Assembly: GCA_025059995.1 (NCBI GenBank)
Contig: JANXCF010000002.1
Span: forward strand, 248,001 to 312,000
Direction: 5' to 3'
DNA length: 64,000 nucleotides
Origin: Leptospiraceae bacterium
Lineage (GTDB): Bacteria; Spirochaetota; Leptospiria; Leptospirales; Leptonemataceae
Shown: one piece after another, positions 27,417-35,095 of the stretch
How positions within the stretch are numbered: the stretch's first letter is position 1
Layout: each line of letters starts with the position of its first letter
Notes under the pieces: model-generated
The model's input: only the letters and a program-made list of their open reading frames with translations
Told to the model about the DNA's origin: nothing
Database searches by the model: none
Position numbers and translations under genes: made by a program

Positions 27417-28202
27417 TTATTTCTCGGTAAGTTCTTTTTTTAGGGTTGTAAAAATATTCAAAGCCGTTCGATAGTCTCCCGAAAATAAGCAAGCCATTCC
27501 ATATTCAGAAAGTTCTTTATAAGTTTCTAATTGATTTTGCAAATATTTTTGTTTAAGCTCTTGATATTTTTGCTTATAGTAAGATTCATATTTGTCATAG
27601 TGATTTAGGTATTCTTTCCCTGTGATTTTTTTATAGACCGCTAAAAGCACTCGTTCTGCTTCTTTGTATTTTCTTGTTTTTAAATAGATTAGACCTACAT
27701 GAAATAAATCTTCATCATCAAAAACTTCTCTGTATTGTTCAAAAACTTCTAAGGCTTTTTGGTAGTCTTTCAGTTTATAATATGCATGAAATAACTCTTT
27801 TACATAAAGTATTTTCAATATCCCTTTTTTTAAAAAGGAATTAGCTACTCTTATGATTGTATCATATTGTTGACTTTTTTTTGCTGAGTCAAAGAATCTT
27901 TCAATGATCCAATCTGAATAGTATCCTTTGGTTAGTATCCAAGTGCTCAACTTCCTTGCAGAGTAATGATAGTTTTTAGAATAATAGTCAATCATCGCTT
28001 CTAATAATTCTTTAAAAATCCCATTTGTTTTTACTTTTACTTCGTTTGGATTCGTCTCTATCAAAGATAAATAATAAAGTTCTTTTATGTTTTCATTAGC
28101 TTCATTATTGTTTTGTTTGTTATTATAAAATTCTTGGATTTCTCGAAATTTCTTTTGTGTGTAATATTCCCAAAGTTCTTCTACTTTCTCAGCCACCTTC
28201 AT
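27417..28202 (-). CDS. TPR-like helical repeat protein of the sigma-54 activator operon
   Basis: The 261-residue protein lacks a signal peptide. It is built of paired helices resembling divergent TPR units, clearest at VKELFHAYYKLKDYQKALEVFEQY, LFHVGLIYLKTRKYKEAERVLL and YGMACLFSGDYRTALNIF. It is the last of four genes and starts 24 bases after the first sigma-54 activator. With the small repeat protein at the head of the operon, it may be a protein partner or target of the two activators, which have no sensor domains of their own. That role is inference. Confidence 0.7.
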   Translation of the reverse strand: MKVAEKVEELWEYYTQKKFREIQEFYNNKQNNNEANENIKELYYLSLIETNPNEVKVKTNGIFKELLEAMIDYYSKNYHYSARKLSTWILTKGYYSDWIIERFFDSAKKSQQYDTIIRVANSFLKKGILKILYVKELFHAYYKLKDYQKALEVFEQYREVFDDEDLFHVGLIYLKTRKYKEAERVLLAVYKKITGKEYLNHYDKYESYYKQKYQELKQKYLQNQLETYKELSEYGMACLFSGDYRTALNIFTTLKKELTEK

Positions 28203-28226
28203 AATCTACCTCATCATTGATTTAAT

Positions 28227-29450
28227 TCAAGATTTCGACGATTTTGAATATTCTTTTAAATATTTTTTTAATTGATATTTTTGAATTTTGTTTCGAAGGG
28301 TATTTCGATGTAACCCTAACAAATTTGCAGCCTCTGAGATTTTTCCATTACAGATAATGAGAGTTCTTAGTATGTGTTCTTTTTCAAGGTCTTCTAATTT
28401 GGGAAAACCCATAACTTGCTTTGTAGACTCATTGGTTTCTTCTTTTAGTTTATATAAAGCATTTTTATCAAATTTATTTAATATCTTTTGTGGCAAATCC
28501 TCTACTTTGAGTTCTCCATTTTCTGATAACACACATAATCGTTCAATTGTGTTTTCTAATTCACGTATATTTCCAGGCCATTGGTATTCCTTCAAAATCT
28601 TCCATAACAAGGGATCTTTTATAGAGTAGGGTTTTTTGTATTTTTTTTTAAATTGTTCAAGAAAGTAATTTGTTAAACTTTCAATATCTTCTTTCCTTTC
28701 GCGCAAAGGAAGCATTACTAATGGAACTACATTAAGTCGATAATACAAATCCTCTCGAAATAGACCTTTTTTTACTAAATCCTCAAGGTCTTTATTGGTG
28801 GCTGCTATCACTCGAACATCTACAAAAACTTCTTCCGCGCTTCCTAAAGGGACAATCGTTTTATCCTGCAATACTCGAAGTAGTTTGACTTGTAAGTTCA
28901 AAGGAAGTTCTGCAATTTCGTCTAAAAAAATTGTTCCTCCATCAGCAACTTTGAATTTCCCATCTCGGCTTTTGTGGGCACCAGTATAAGCACCTTTTTC
29001 TACTCCAAAAAGTTCAGACTCAAGTAGATTTTCAGGAATACTTCCGCAAGATACAGTGACAAAAGGTTTGTTTTTCCTTGGGCTTCGTTCGTGTATCATC
29101 CTTGCTAATTTTGTTTTACCTACACCGGATTCTCCTAAGATTAGAAGAGTAGTATCTACTTCTGCCATTTTTCGTGCAATCTTATAAACTTCTTCCATTC
29201 GAGGATTCAAAGAACCGGGGATAAAATGGAAATCTCTTGGAACATCTTCTTGTTTTATAAGAATTTGTATTTCTGGCAAATCTTCCTCATCAATCCATTC
29301 TTTGTTTTTTATGTATTCTAAAAATTCTTTCTCAGAAAGAATATTACTTTTTAAAATTTCATTTTCCAATTGACGCAGTTGCTTCCTTGATAACCAGCCA
29401 TTTCGAAATAACTTTATCGAGATTTCATTAATATGGGAAGGTATCTTCAT
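28227..29450 (-). CDS. Sigma-54-dependent transcriptional activator without receiver domain (GAYTGA type)
   Basis: The 407-residue protein has an 80-residue helical N-terminus that is not a response-regulator domain, then the AAA+ sigma-54 contact domain. Walker A is GESGVGKT (106-113), the sigma-54 loop is GAYTGA (153-158), Walker B is FLDE (175-178), and arginine-finger blocks follow. A Fis-type helix-turn-helix lies near 365-400 (GKISEAANLLGLHRNTLRNKI). The Phe to Tyr change in GAFTGA is known to be functional in other activators. It lies 9 bases after a second activator, so the two are probably made together. Confidence 0.93.
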   Translation of the reverse strand: MKIPSHINEISIKLFRNGWLSRKQLRQLENEILKSNILSEKEFLEYIKNKEWIDEEDLPEIQILIKQEDVPRDFHFIPGSLNPRMEEVYKIARKMAEVDTTLLILGESGVGKTKLARMIHERSPRKNKPFVTVSCGSIPENLLESELFGVEKGAYTGAHKSRDGKFKVADGGTIFLDEIAELPLNLQVKLLRVLQDKTIVPLGSAEEVFVDVRVIAATNKDLEDLVKKGLFREDLYYRLNVVPLVMLPLRERKEDIESLTNYFLEQFKKKYKKPYSIKDPLLWKILKEYQWPGNIRELENTIERLCVLSENGELKVEDLPQKILNKFDKNALYKLKEETNESTKQVMGFPKLEDLEKEHILRTLIICNGKISEAANLLGLHRNTLRNKIQKYQLKKYLKEYSKSSKS

Positions 29451-29459
29451 GCTTTTAAA

Positions 29460-30422
29460 TCATTTAAGTTGATATTTTTTAATTTTATACTGTAGGGCTC
29501 CTCTTGATATTTTTAATTTTTTTGCAATTTGATATAGATTCCCTCCGTAGACTTCAAGGGCTTCTTGAAGTATATGTTTTTCATATTCAATAATCTCTTG
29601 TTTCATTCTTTCTAATTTTTTTATTTTGTGATCAAGGTCATGGTGGTTCTCAAAATTTTTGGGTAAATCTTCTGGAGTAATTTCATTTTTTTGGATGGTT
29701 ATGGCAGTACGATAAAGTAAATTTTCTAACTCTCGAACATTTCCAGGCCAGGGGTATACCATAAACATTTTTATAACTTCTGGATGAATTGTAATTTTTT
29801 TTTTATATTTTTCTTCAATCGAATTCAAAAAATATTCTACAAGTACTGGGATATCTTCTTTTCTTTCCCTCAAAGGTGGAATATGGATATGAAAAGCAGA
29901 AATTCGATAATACAAATCAGCACGAAAACGTTCTTTTTGAATTTCATATTCTAAATCTTTACTTGTAGCAAAAATAAATCTCGCTGTTGACTTTAATGTT
30001 TTATTAGAACCAATTTTTTCATATTCATTCGTTTGTATGACTCGTAGTAATTTTATTTGATGTTCCAAAGGTAGTTCTCCAACTTCATCAATAAAGAGAG
30101 TTCCAAAAGAAGCTTTTTCTATTAAACCTTCAGTAGTAGTATTTGCATCGGTAAATGCACCTTTCACGTGACCAAATAGTTCATTTTCAATTAATTCCTT
30201 TGGTATAGCTGATAAATTTGCACTAACTAATCTTCCAGGGCGATCAGAATAGAGGTGGATAATTCTTACAAGCTGTTCTTTCCCTGTTCCAGTTTCACCA
30301 GTTATCAAAAGAGGGTTAGAGAACTTTGCATATTTCCTTGCTAAGCGGATAACTTCTGTAATGGTACTATCAGGGTGATATACAAAAGAAATTCCATGTA
30401 ATTTGAAATTATCCTTTTCCAT
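29460..30422 (-). CDS. Sigma-54 activator-like AAA+ protein with a GAFTDA loop
   Basis: The 320-residue protein has almost no N-terminal domain: the AAA+ module starts by about residue 20. Walker A is GETGTGK (42-48) and Walker B ends with D112-E113. The loop that normally contacts sigma-54 reads GAFTDA (88-93), with Gly to Asp at position five. A Fis-type helix-turn-helix ends the protein (GNLYQIAKKLKISRGALQYKI). It could be an altered or inactive activator, or a partner subunit of the GAYTGA protein encoded next. It overlaps the upstream gene by 14 bases. Confidence 0.9.
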   Translation of the reverse strand: MEKDNFKLHGISFVYHPDSTITEVIRLARKYAKFSNPLLITGETGTGKEQLVRIIHLYSDRPGRLVSANLSAIPKELIENELFGHVKGAFTDANTTTEGLIEKASFGTLFIDEVGELPLEHQIKLLRVIQTNEYEKIGSNKTLKSTARFIFATSKDLEYEIQKERFRADLYYRISAFHIHIPPLRERKEDIPVLVEYFLNSIEEKYKKKITIHPEVIKMFMVYPWPGNVRELENLLYRTAITIQKNEITPEDLPKNFENHHDLDHKIKKLERMKQEIIEYEKHILQEALEVYGGNLYQIAKKLKISRGALQYKIKKYQLK

Positions 30423-30798
30423 GTTTTTTTAAAATTTCTTGAGCTGTTTTTAGTAAAGTTGGATCTACAGGAACTCTTACCCACGTTTCTTTTTCTTTGA
30501 ATTTTTTTAAAGACTCTGGCTTAATTTTGTCTTCACCAATCCATTTCCCTAATGCTAATATCATTCTTCTGTGTAAGTCTTCAATTTTTTCTTTGGCACC
30601 AGCTTTTTTATAGTATCCGTAAGCTAATAGAGGTAATTTTTTTTGATACATATAATAATCACCAAGTTGAATTAATCCATCTTTGTAGTCAGCTTTAATA
30701 AAAAATTCTTTTGCTGCTTTTAAGTTCCTACTTTCGAAAGCTTTTTTTCCTAATTCAATATATTTCTGTCTTTCTTGTGGTGATAATGATGAGTTCAT
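30409..30798 (-). CDS. Small helical repeat protein heading the sigma-54 activator operon
   Basis: The 129-residue protein has TPR/Sel1-like helices in its first 70 residues (ELGKKAFESRNLKAAKEFFIKADY, LLAYGYYKKAGAKEK) and a basic C-terminal tail. It has no signal peptide. The gene overlaps the following activator by 14 bases, so translation is probably coupled. A regulatory partner role is plausible but unproven. I do not recognise a named family. Confidence 0.7.
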   Translation of the reverse strand: MNSSLSPQERQKYIELGKKAFESRNLKAAKEFFIKADYKDGLIQLGDYYMYQKKLPLLAYGYYKKAGAKEKIEDLHRRMILALGKWIGEDKIKPESLKKFKEKETWVRVPVDPTLLKTAQEILKKHGKG

Positions 30799-30876
30799 AA
30801 GTTATGAAATATGAAATTAAAAAAAAAATCAATTCTTTTTAGATAGTAGTAAACTAAATCCATGATCATTTTAAAT

Positions 30877-30902
30877 AAAAAACCCCTAGGGGGAACTAGG
30901 GG
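30877..30902 (-). terminator. Strong intrinsic terminator on the minus strand
   Basis: Read on the minus strand, CCCCTAG, a TTCCCC loop and CTAGGGG form a perfect GC-rich 7-bp stem followed by TTTTTTATTT. On the plus strand the arms appear as two CTAGGGGGAA copies in tandem. No coding gene ends nearby: the closest upstream minus-strand gene stops about 615 bases away, and the sigma-54 operon starts about 80 bases downstream. It therefore ends a long 3' tail, an unrecognised small RNA, or acts as an attenuator. Confidence 0.75.
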
Positions 30903-30955
30903 GAAAAGGAAGAGTGTTTATGAGAGTTGAGTGTGCACCTGTGGCGCATTCGCAT
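30896..30955 (-). other. Possible 19-residue leader peptide ORF before the terminator
   Basis: ATG 30955 opens a 19-codon frame rich in Arg, His and Ser (begins MRMRHRCTLNSHKH). Its TAG stop is in the first arm of the terminator. That geometry would suit transcription attenuation of the sigma-54 activator operon. There is no visible ribosome binding site and no run of one amino acid, so chance is a real alternative. Confidence 0.2.
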
Positions 30956-31518
30956 TTAAGGAAGGTTTAAGGTACAAAAAATTTTTTCTATCTTAATAGT
31001 CAAACTTTTTTAAATCTGGATTTTGATTTTTTTTGGCTGAGTTTGTTCTTGTATTTTTTTTCTCATTTGAATTTCTTTTGATACGGAAATGTATTAAAAA
31101 TAAATTTGAGAAGATAAACCAAAAAGTAATAAAATGTTATTAGCCATTTGAAAAAACCAATTTTTTGATTCAATTCTCAGAAGCGTTTGTCTATTTATTC
31201 TCTTTATTCTTGCAAACTTTTAACAGAATTGACTATTGGTTCTTCAAAATCTTTTGTTAATTCATAGAACTATCTTCGAAGATTTGTTATGTCTGATTTC
31301 TTCTGTGAAAGGTTTAAGGTCTGGACTTTGACAAATGATTCTTTTTTTTACAAAAAGTTCTGAAAGTCTTATTATTCTAACTTTAGTTAAGACTAATTAT
31401 TTTCTTTCAATAAAAGTATGTTCTTTTTGATTTTAGCTTGCAAGAGTTCTTTTGTTAATAGCATGTTTGATATTTGTGAGCTCAAATTATAAGTGAAAAT
31501 AAATTTTTGTTGTTTACA
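30956..31518. other. Non-coding region of about 560 bases
   Basis: I find no credible protein gene on either strand. The stretch is very AT-rich, with two pairs of 12-base direct repeats: AAGGTTTAAGGT at 30962 and 31309, and TCTTTTGTTAAT at 31250 and 31448. It also has an interrupted hairpin near 31364-31395 (AGTCTTA/TAAGACT). It does not resemble tmRNA, RNase P RNA or SRP RNA by their conserved cores. A small RNA ending at the 30877 terminator is possible. Confidence 0.5.
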
Positions 31519-32466
31519 CTATATATCAATTACCATACCCTCTTTGGCAAGTTCTATGTTTATAATTGAGTTGGGGTATTTTTCTTTTAGATAATCCTTT
31601 GCTTCTTCAAAAAGTTGGTAGGTGCTATAATCATCATGAGCAGGTTCATGATGGGTAAGGTATAATCTTTTTACGTTCCAAGCCACCGCACAATCTACAG
31701 CAATAACCATACAGGTGTGTCCCCAACCAATCTTTTGTTCTGCTTCTTTGAGTGAATATTGAGCATCAATTACAAGAACGTCTGCATTTTCAAAAAATTT
31801 CTTTTTCTTTTTTATAATTTTGGTTAACTCAGATCCAAAAAATTCCGTATCTGTAGCAAAAATAAAAGATTTGTTATTTTTTTCGATTCTATAAGCAACA
31901 GAATTCCCTGGATGTATCAGTGCTTCGGTTTTGATGATGAAACTTCCAATTTGAAACGTATCACCAACTTTAAAATAATGAAATTCTCTTTTTGACATCA
32001 TTTCATGAAATCCCAATGGGAAAAACTGGAATCTTTGCTGAGTGATGAATCGTTCTTCACAATCTTCAAATGCAGAATAAAAATGAATATGATTAGTAGG
32101 AATATATCCGGGAATAAAAAATGGCCATCCTTGGATGTGATCCCAGTGTGTATGAGTAAGTAAGATATGAATATGACCAAAAATCCCTTTTGCCATCATA
32201 TCATATCCTAATCTTCTAGCACCAGTTCCCATATCAAAGATCAACTGTTCATTTCCATCTTTTAATTCTACACAAGTAGTATTTCCGCCAATGATTTCTT
32301 TTAGATGGGGTGGTAATATTTCGTAGATTTTGTCTATGGATAAATAAGGATCATCCTTCCATTTTTTTTGGCTGATTTTTAGGATCTCTTTTATTCGGCT
32401 CTCGTAATCTATTGGATCTAGTGGCGATGGGATAGAACCCCTCACACCCCAAAATTTGACTTGCAT
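31519..32466 (-). CDS. MBL-fold metallo-hydrolase
   Basis: The 315-residue protein starts with the VKFWGVRGSIPSP opening typical of a bacterial branch of the beta-lactamase fold near RNase Z and PhnP. Metal-binding motifs are HTHWDH near 120-125, the HPG near 190, and D-x-E-F near 210 (FATDTEFF). The late histidine in YLTHHEP is near 275. A residue block GGNTTCVEL before the core also fits. Such enzymes cleave phosphodiesters or related esters, sometimes cyclic nucleotides. Two cyclases in this window make that attractive, but the link is speculative. Confidence 0.85.
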   Translation of the reverse strand: MQVKFWGVRGSIPSPLDPIDYESRIKEILKISQKKWKDDPYLSIDKIYEILPPHLKEIIGGNTTCVELKDGNEQLIFDMGTGARRLGYDMMAKGIFGHIHILLTHTHWDHIQGWPFFIPGYIPTNHIHFYSAFEDCEERFITQQRFQFFPLGFHEMMSKREFHYFKVGDTFQIGSFIIKTEALIHPGNSVAYRIEKNNKSFIFATDTEFFGSELTKIIKKKKKFFENADVLVIDAQYSLKEAEQKIGWGHTCMVIAVDCAVAWNVKRLYLTHHEPAHDDYSTYQLFEEAKDYLKEKYPNSIINIELAKEGMVIDI

Positions 32467-32547
32467 TCTAAATTCCTTAATGGAAAACTATTATGATAAA
32501 ATATTTATCATTAAAGTTATTATCGTAAATAAAGGATAAGTTTTTCA

Positions 32548-33207
32548 ATGAAATCAGAAATTCAACGAAAATTACTTAGAATCATTCAAAGACCTGCGAA
32601 GTACAAACTTCATCCTAATGTGATAGTTCCCAAAACTATCGATACCATTTCGAAAGAGATTTTATTTTTCATTCAAGAGAGCTTTCATATATTGGAATTG
32701 GGATGTGGATGGGGTGAGTTCGCAATAGAGTGGTTAAAAAAACATCCTGAACATGAGTATATTGCTATGGAAAAAAAAGGTGATAGGATCAAAAAAATCA
32801 TAAAAAAAATTGAAAAAAATAATATCAAAAATTTAAAAATCATTCCTGTTAATTTCCTATGGTTTTATCGAGAAATTCTACCCGAAAATAGCTTTGATTT
32901 GGTAATCATAAACTTTCCTGACCCATGGCCCAAAAGACGACATTGGAAACACCGTCTAATAAGTGAAAAATTTTTGATTGATACATATAATCTTTTAAGA
33001 CACAATGGAAAAATCTATATAGCAACAGACTATGGACCTTATGCAAGGAAGATTATATCCTTATTTCGAAAAAGTAAATTATATATGCCAGTCCTTCCGT
33101 GGCCTAATTACACAAGAAAAAGATTTTTTTCGTTTCCTGAAAGCAAATTCGAAAAGCTCACTTTAAAAGAAAATCAACCTTATTATATGATGTGGAGAAA
33201 AGTTTGA
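32548..33207 (+). CDS. trmB: tRNA (guanine-N7)-methyltransferase
   Basis: TrmB methylates G46 of tRNA using S-adenosylmethionine. The 219-residue protein has the SAM-binding ELGCGWGEFAIEWL motif, the ME-K acidic loop at the second strand, and the diagnostic FPDPWPKRRHWKHRLI segment with catalytic Asp. LLRHNGKIYIATDYGPYA follows. An AAAGGAT ribosome site is well placed before the ATG. It is divergent from the MBL hydrolase gene. Confidence 0.95.
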   Translation: MKSEIQRKLLRIIQRPAKYKLHPNVIVPKTIDTISKEILFFIQESFHILELGCGWGEFAIEWLKKHPEHEYIAMEKKGDRIKKIIKKIEKNNIKNLKIIPVNFLWFYREILPENSFDLVIINFPDPWPKRRHWKHRLISEKFLIDTYNLLRHNGKIYIATDYGPYARKIISLFRKSKLYMPVLPWPNYTRKRFFSFPESKFEKLTLKENQPYYMMWRKV

Positions 33208-33218
33208 ATTAATCAATT

Positions 33219-33446
33219 ATGAAAAATCAAGAATCAAAAAAGATATCTTTAACTTCCGAAGAAATCAAAGAAATCATCCGTCAATACCGGATAATGAGAA
33301 AACTAATCGAAACTGCACCAAAACGAAAATTGTTGGTTCCAGAAGAAAAGGAATGGCACTTACAACGAGAAGCATTTTTGAAAAATCACCCGCCAGTAAA
33401 AAAAATATTTTCAGACCTAATCATTTCTGAGGAAAATAAAGTTTAA
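33219..33446 (+). CDS. Small unknown basic protein
   Basis: The 75-residue protein follows trmB by 11 bases and probably shares its transcript. It is charged and mostly helical (SLTSEEIKEIIRQYRIMRKLIETAPKRKLLVPEEKEWHLQREAFL). It has no signal peptide or known motif. Its last 30 bases overlap the 3' end of the convergent Cys-rich lipoprotein gene. Confidence 0.6.
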   Translation: MKNQESKKISLTSEEIKEIIRQYRIMRKLIETAPKRKLLVPEEKEWHLQREAFLKNHPPVKKIFSDLIISEENKV

Positions 33447-33683
33447 ATTGCAATAAGCATCACAACGTGATGTGCAAGTTTCAAAATTTCTGAACTCACT
33501 ACCTTCAACCACACCATCGGAAATGCCACTATCTATACCACATTGCTGATAACATATATCAATACCGTTAGGACATAAGACAAGATAAAGTAGAGCTCTT
33601 TCTGTAAATGCATCTGGTTCTTTTTTACATTGAAAGAATAGACTTATTATGGAAAATAAAATTATTATAAATATATGCTTCAT
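33417..33683 (-). CDS. Small cysteine-rich lipoprotein
   Basis: The 88-residue protein has a lipoprotein signal (MKHIFIIILFSIISLFFQC), then a mature part with six more Cys: C37, C44, C48, C70, C74 and C78. These form C-x6-C-x3-C and C-x3-C-x3-C groups, which suggests disulfides or a metal site in the periplasm or on the surface. No family is recognised. It overlaps the convergent gene by 30 bases. Confidence 0.6.
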   Translation of the reverse strand: MKHIFIIILFSIISLFFQCKKEPDAFTERALLYLVLCPNGIDICYQQCGIDSGISDGVVEGSEFRNFETCTSRCDAYCNLNFIFLRND

Positions 33684-33695
33684 AACTATGAGGAA

Positions 33696-34151
33696 ATGGA
33701 AAAAGTCTTTGTAGGCAAGAAAATAATTATTTTTTTGCTAATCTTTAACCATTGTTTGACTTTATATCCTGTTAAAGTTAATGTTTATCATAATTTAATG
33801 AAGATTGACCCCTATACAGAATGGCAAAGTAAAAACCAGAGTATAAAATTTTTCCCAGAAACCATTGTCTTTTTTCTCTTTCGGAAACAAAAGTCCATTA
33901 TCTCTAATGAAAAAAACTTGATGAATTTATATAATCAAGCAACAGATTGTAAAGAAAAAAATGATATTTTGATCACTTGGTTTACCCAAGAAATCAACAA
34001 AATGGAGAACCTAAAAAAATGGAATCTGCAAACAAAAAATTTATTTCAAAATCTGGCATTAGATATCCTAACTCGTTGTCAGGAAGAAATCATACAAAGA
34101 AACGGAAAAAACCTTCTTTATTTGATAATGCTTTATGAGACTTATCAATAG
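33696..34151 (+). CDS. Unknown exported protein
   Basis: ATG 33696 gives 151 residues with an N-terminal hydrophobic signal (VGKKIIIFLLIFNHCLTL); an in-frame ATG at 33675 would overlap the divergent lipoprotein start. The rest is polar and helical, with NQATDCKEKNDILITWFTQEINKM and a Cys near each end of that region. I recognise no family. It overlaps the following lipoprotein gene by 17 bases, so the three small envelope genes 33.7-35.1 kb form an operon. Confidence 0.6.
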   Translation: MEKVFVGKKIIIFLLIFNHCLTLYPVKVNVYHNLMKIDPYTEWQSKNQSIKFFPETIVFFLFRKQKSIISNEKNLMNLYNQATDCKEKNDILITWFTQEINKMENLKKWNLQTKNLFQNLALDILTRCQEEIIQRNGKNLLYLIMLYETYQ

Positions 34152-34563
34152 TTTAGTGATGGCAATTTTAGGGATTATGATTCTTTCCTGCAAAATCAAG
34201 ACCTATCCAACTTACTATTATCTTTTGTTTCCTTACCTAAGAGAGGGTTTAAATCGTCCCGAGAAGGTGCGAAATATCCAAGTGAAAAAACAAGATTACT
34301 TAATAGTTGAAATAACTTGGGAACCATCAAAAGATCCAGAACTCAACAGAAATGTTCCATATTACTTCATTTATTTGTATTATGAATATCCAAAAGAAAA
34401 TTTGTTCTATGATAAGAAATATCTCTTTGATATCGTTTCTGAACCCAAGTATGTTTTGTTTTTGGGGAATTTTCGTGGTTCCATCTTTTTAGTAATAACC
34501 GCTTATGATTTGGGAGCTGAATCTGAGGTTTCTGACATCATTAAGATTGATCAGCCTTTTTAA
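34135..34563 (+). CDS. Lipoprotein with fibronectin III-like fold
   Basis: The 142-residue protein has a lipoprotein signal (MRLINSLVMAILGIMILSC). The mature part has alternating strands resembling one fibronectin type III domain: VRNIQVKKQDYLIVEITWEPSKDPELN, YYFIYLYYEY and SIFLVITAYDLGAESEVSDI. Such domains usually bind proteins or glycans. It lies in a small envelope operon and its partners are unknown. Confidence 0.65.
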   Translation: MRLINSLVMAILGIMILSCKIKTYPTYYYLLFPYLREGLNRPEKVRNIQVKKQDYLIVEITWEPSKDPELNRNVPYYFIYLYYEYPKENLFYDKKYLFDIVSEPKYVLFLGNFRGSIFLVITAYDLGAESEVSDIIKIDQPF

Positions 34564-34566
34564 AAG

Positions 34567-35073
34567 ATGAAGTATCGAAAATATCTATTTGTCATTATAT
34601 GTTTTTTTGTTATACCACAAGTGGTGATGGCAAAAGAAGAACCAAAATGGGATTCCTCTTTTTTGTGGGAGGTTGTTATACCCGGCTATAATTTTTTTCG
34701 AGAAGAAGAATACTTTTGGGGTGGGGTTTTTCTTGCTTTACGTTTAGCAAGTATTTATTCTGCCATCACGTACCACGAACGTTTTTTAAAATACCAGAGC
34801 TTAGAAAAAGCCGCTAAAACTGCAGATATTTTCTACGGTCAAGGAATAGCTTATAAAGACCCTATTGGAGGTGGATACCAAACTACTAAGGGATTTTCAA
34901 TCCTTGCAGGTCGTTCTTTAGCCTATCGGGACTTTTCTATATCTGTGCAACTTCTTTTGTTGGGTATTGGAATCTACAAAGGATATATGGATACAAAAGA
35001 AAAATTTATTGATGATACACCTCCTGAGCTCCAATGGCAGTTTTCTTTTGTGATTCCTTTCCTTGATGATTAG
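34567..35073 (+). CDS. Unknown membrane or periplasmic protein
   Basis: The 168-residue protein has a signal peptide (YLFVIICFFVIPQVVMA) and two further hydrophobic segments near 50-65 and 125-140. The WDSSFLWEVVIPGYNFFREEEYFWGG block resembles the DUF5683-like segment in the protein at 15.8 kb (KSIVFPGWGLMDLGKSGKG). Starts 3 bases after the preceding stop. Function is unknown. Confidence 0.6.
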   Translation: MKYRKYLFVIICFFVIPQVVMAKEEPKWDSSFLWEVVIPGYNFFREEEYFWGGVFLALRLASIYSAITYHERFLKYQSLEKAAKTADIFYGQGIAYKDPIGGGYQTTKGFSILAGRSLAYRDFSISVQLLLLGIGIYKGYMDTKEKFIDDTPPELQWQFSFVIPFLDD

Positions 35074-35095
35074 GAGTTTTTTTAAACTATTTATA

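Noticed and set aside
30930..30960. Sigma-54-like element TGGCGCATTCGCAT on the plus strand.
   Set aside because: Only 7 bases separate GG and GC instead of 10, and no plus-strand gene follows.
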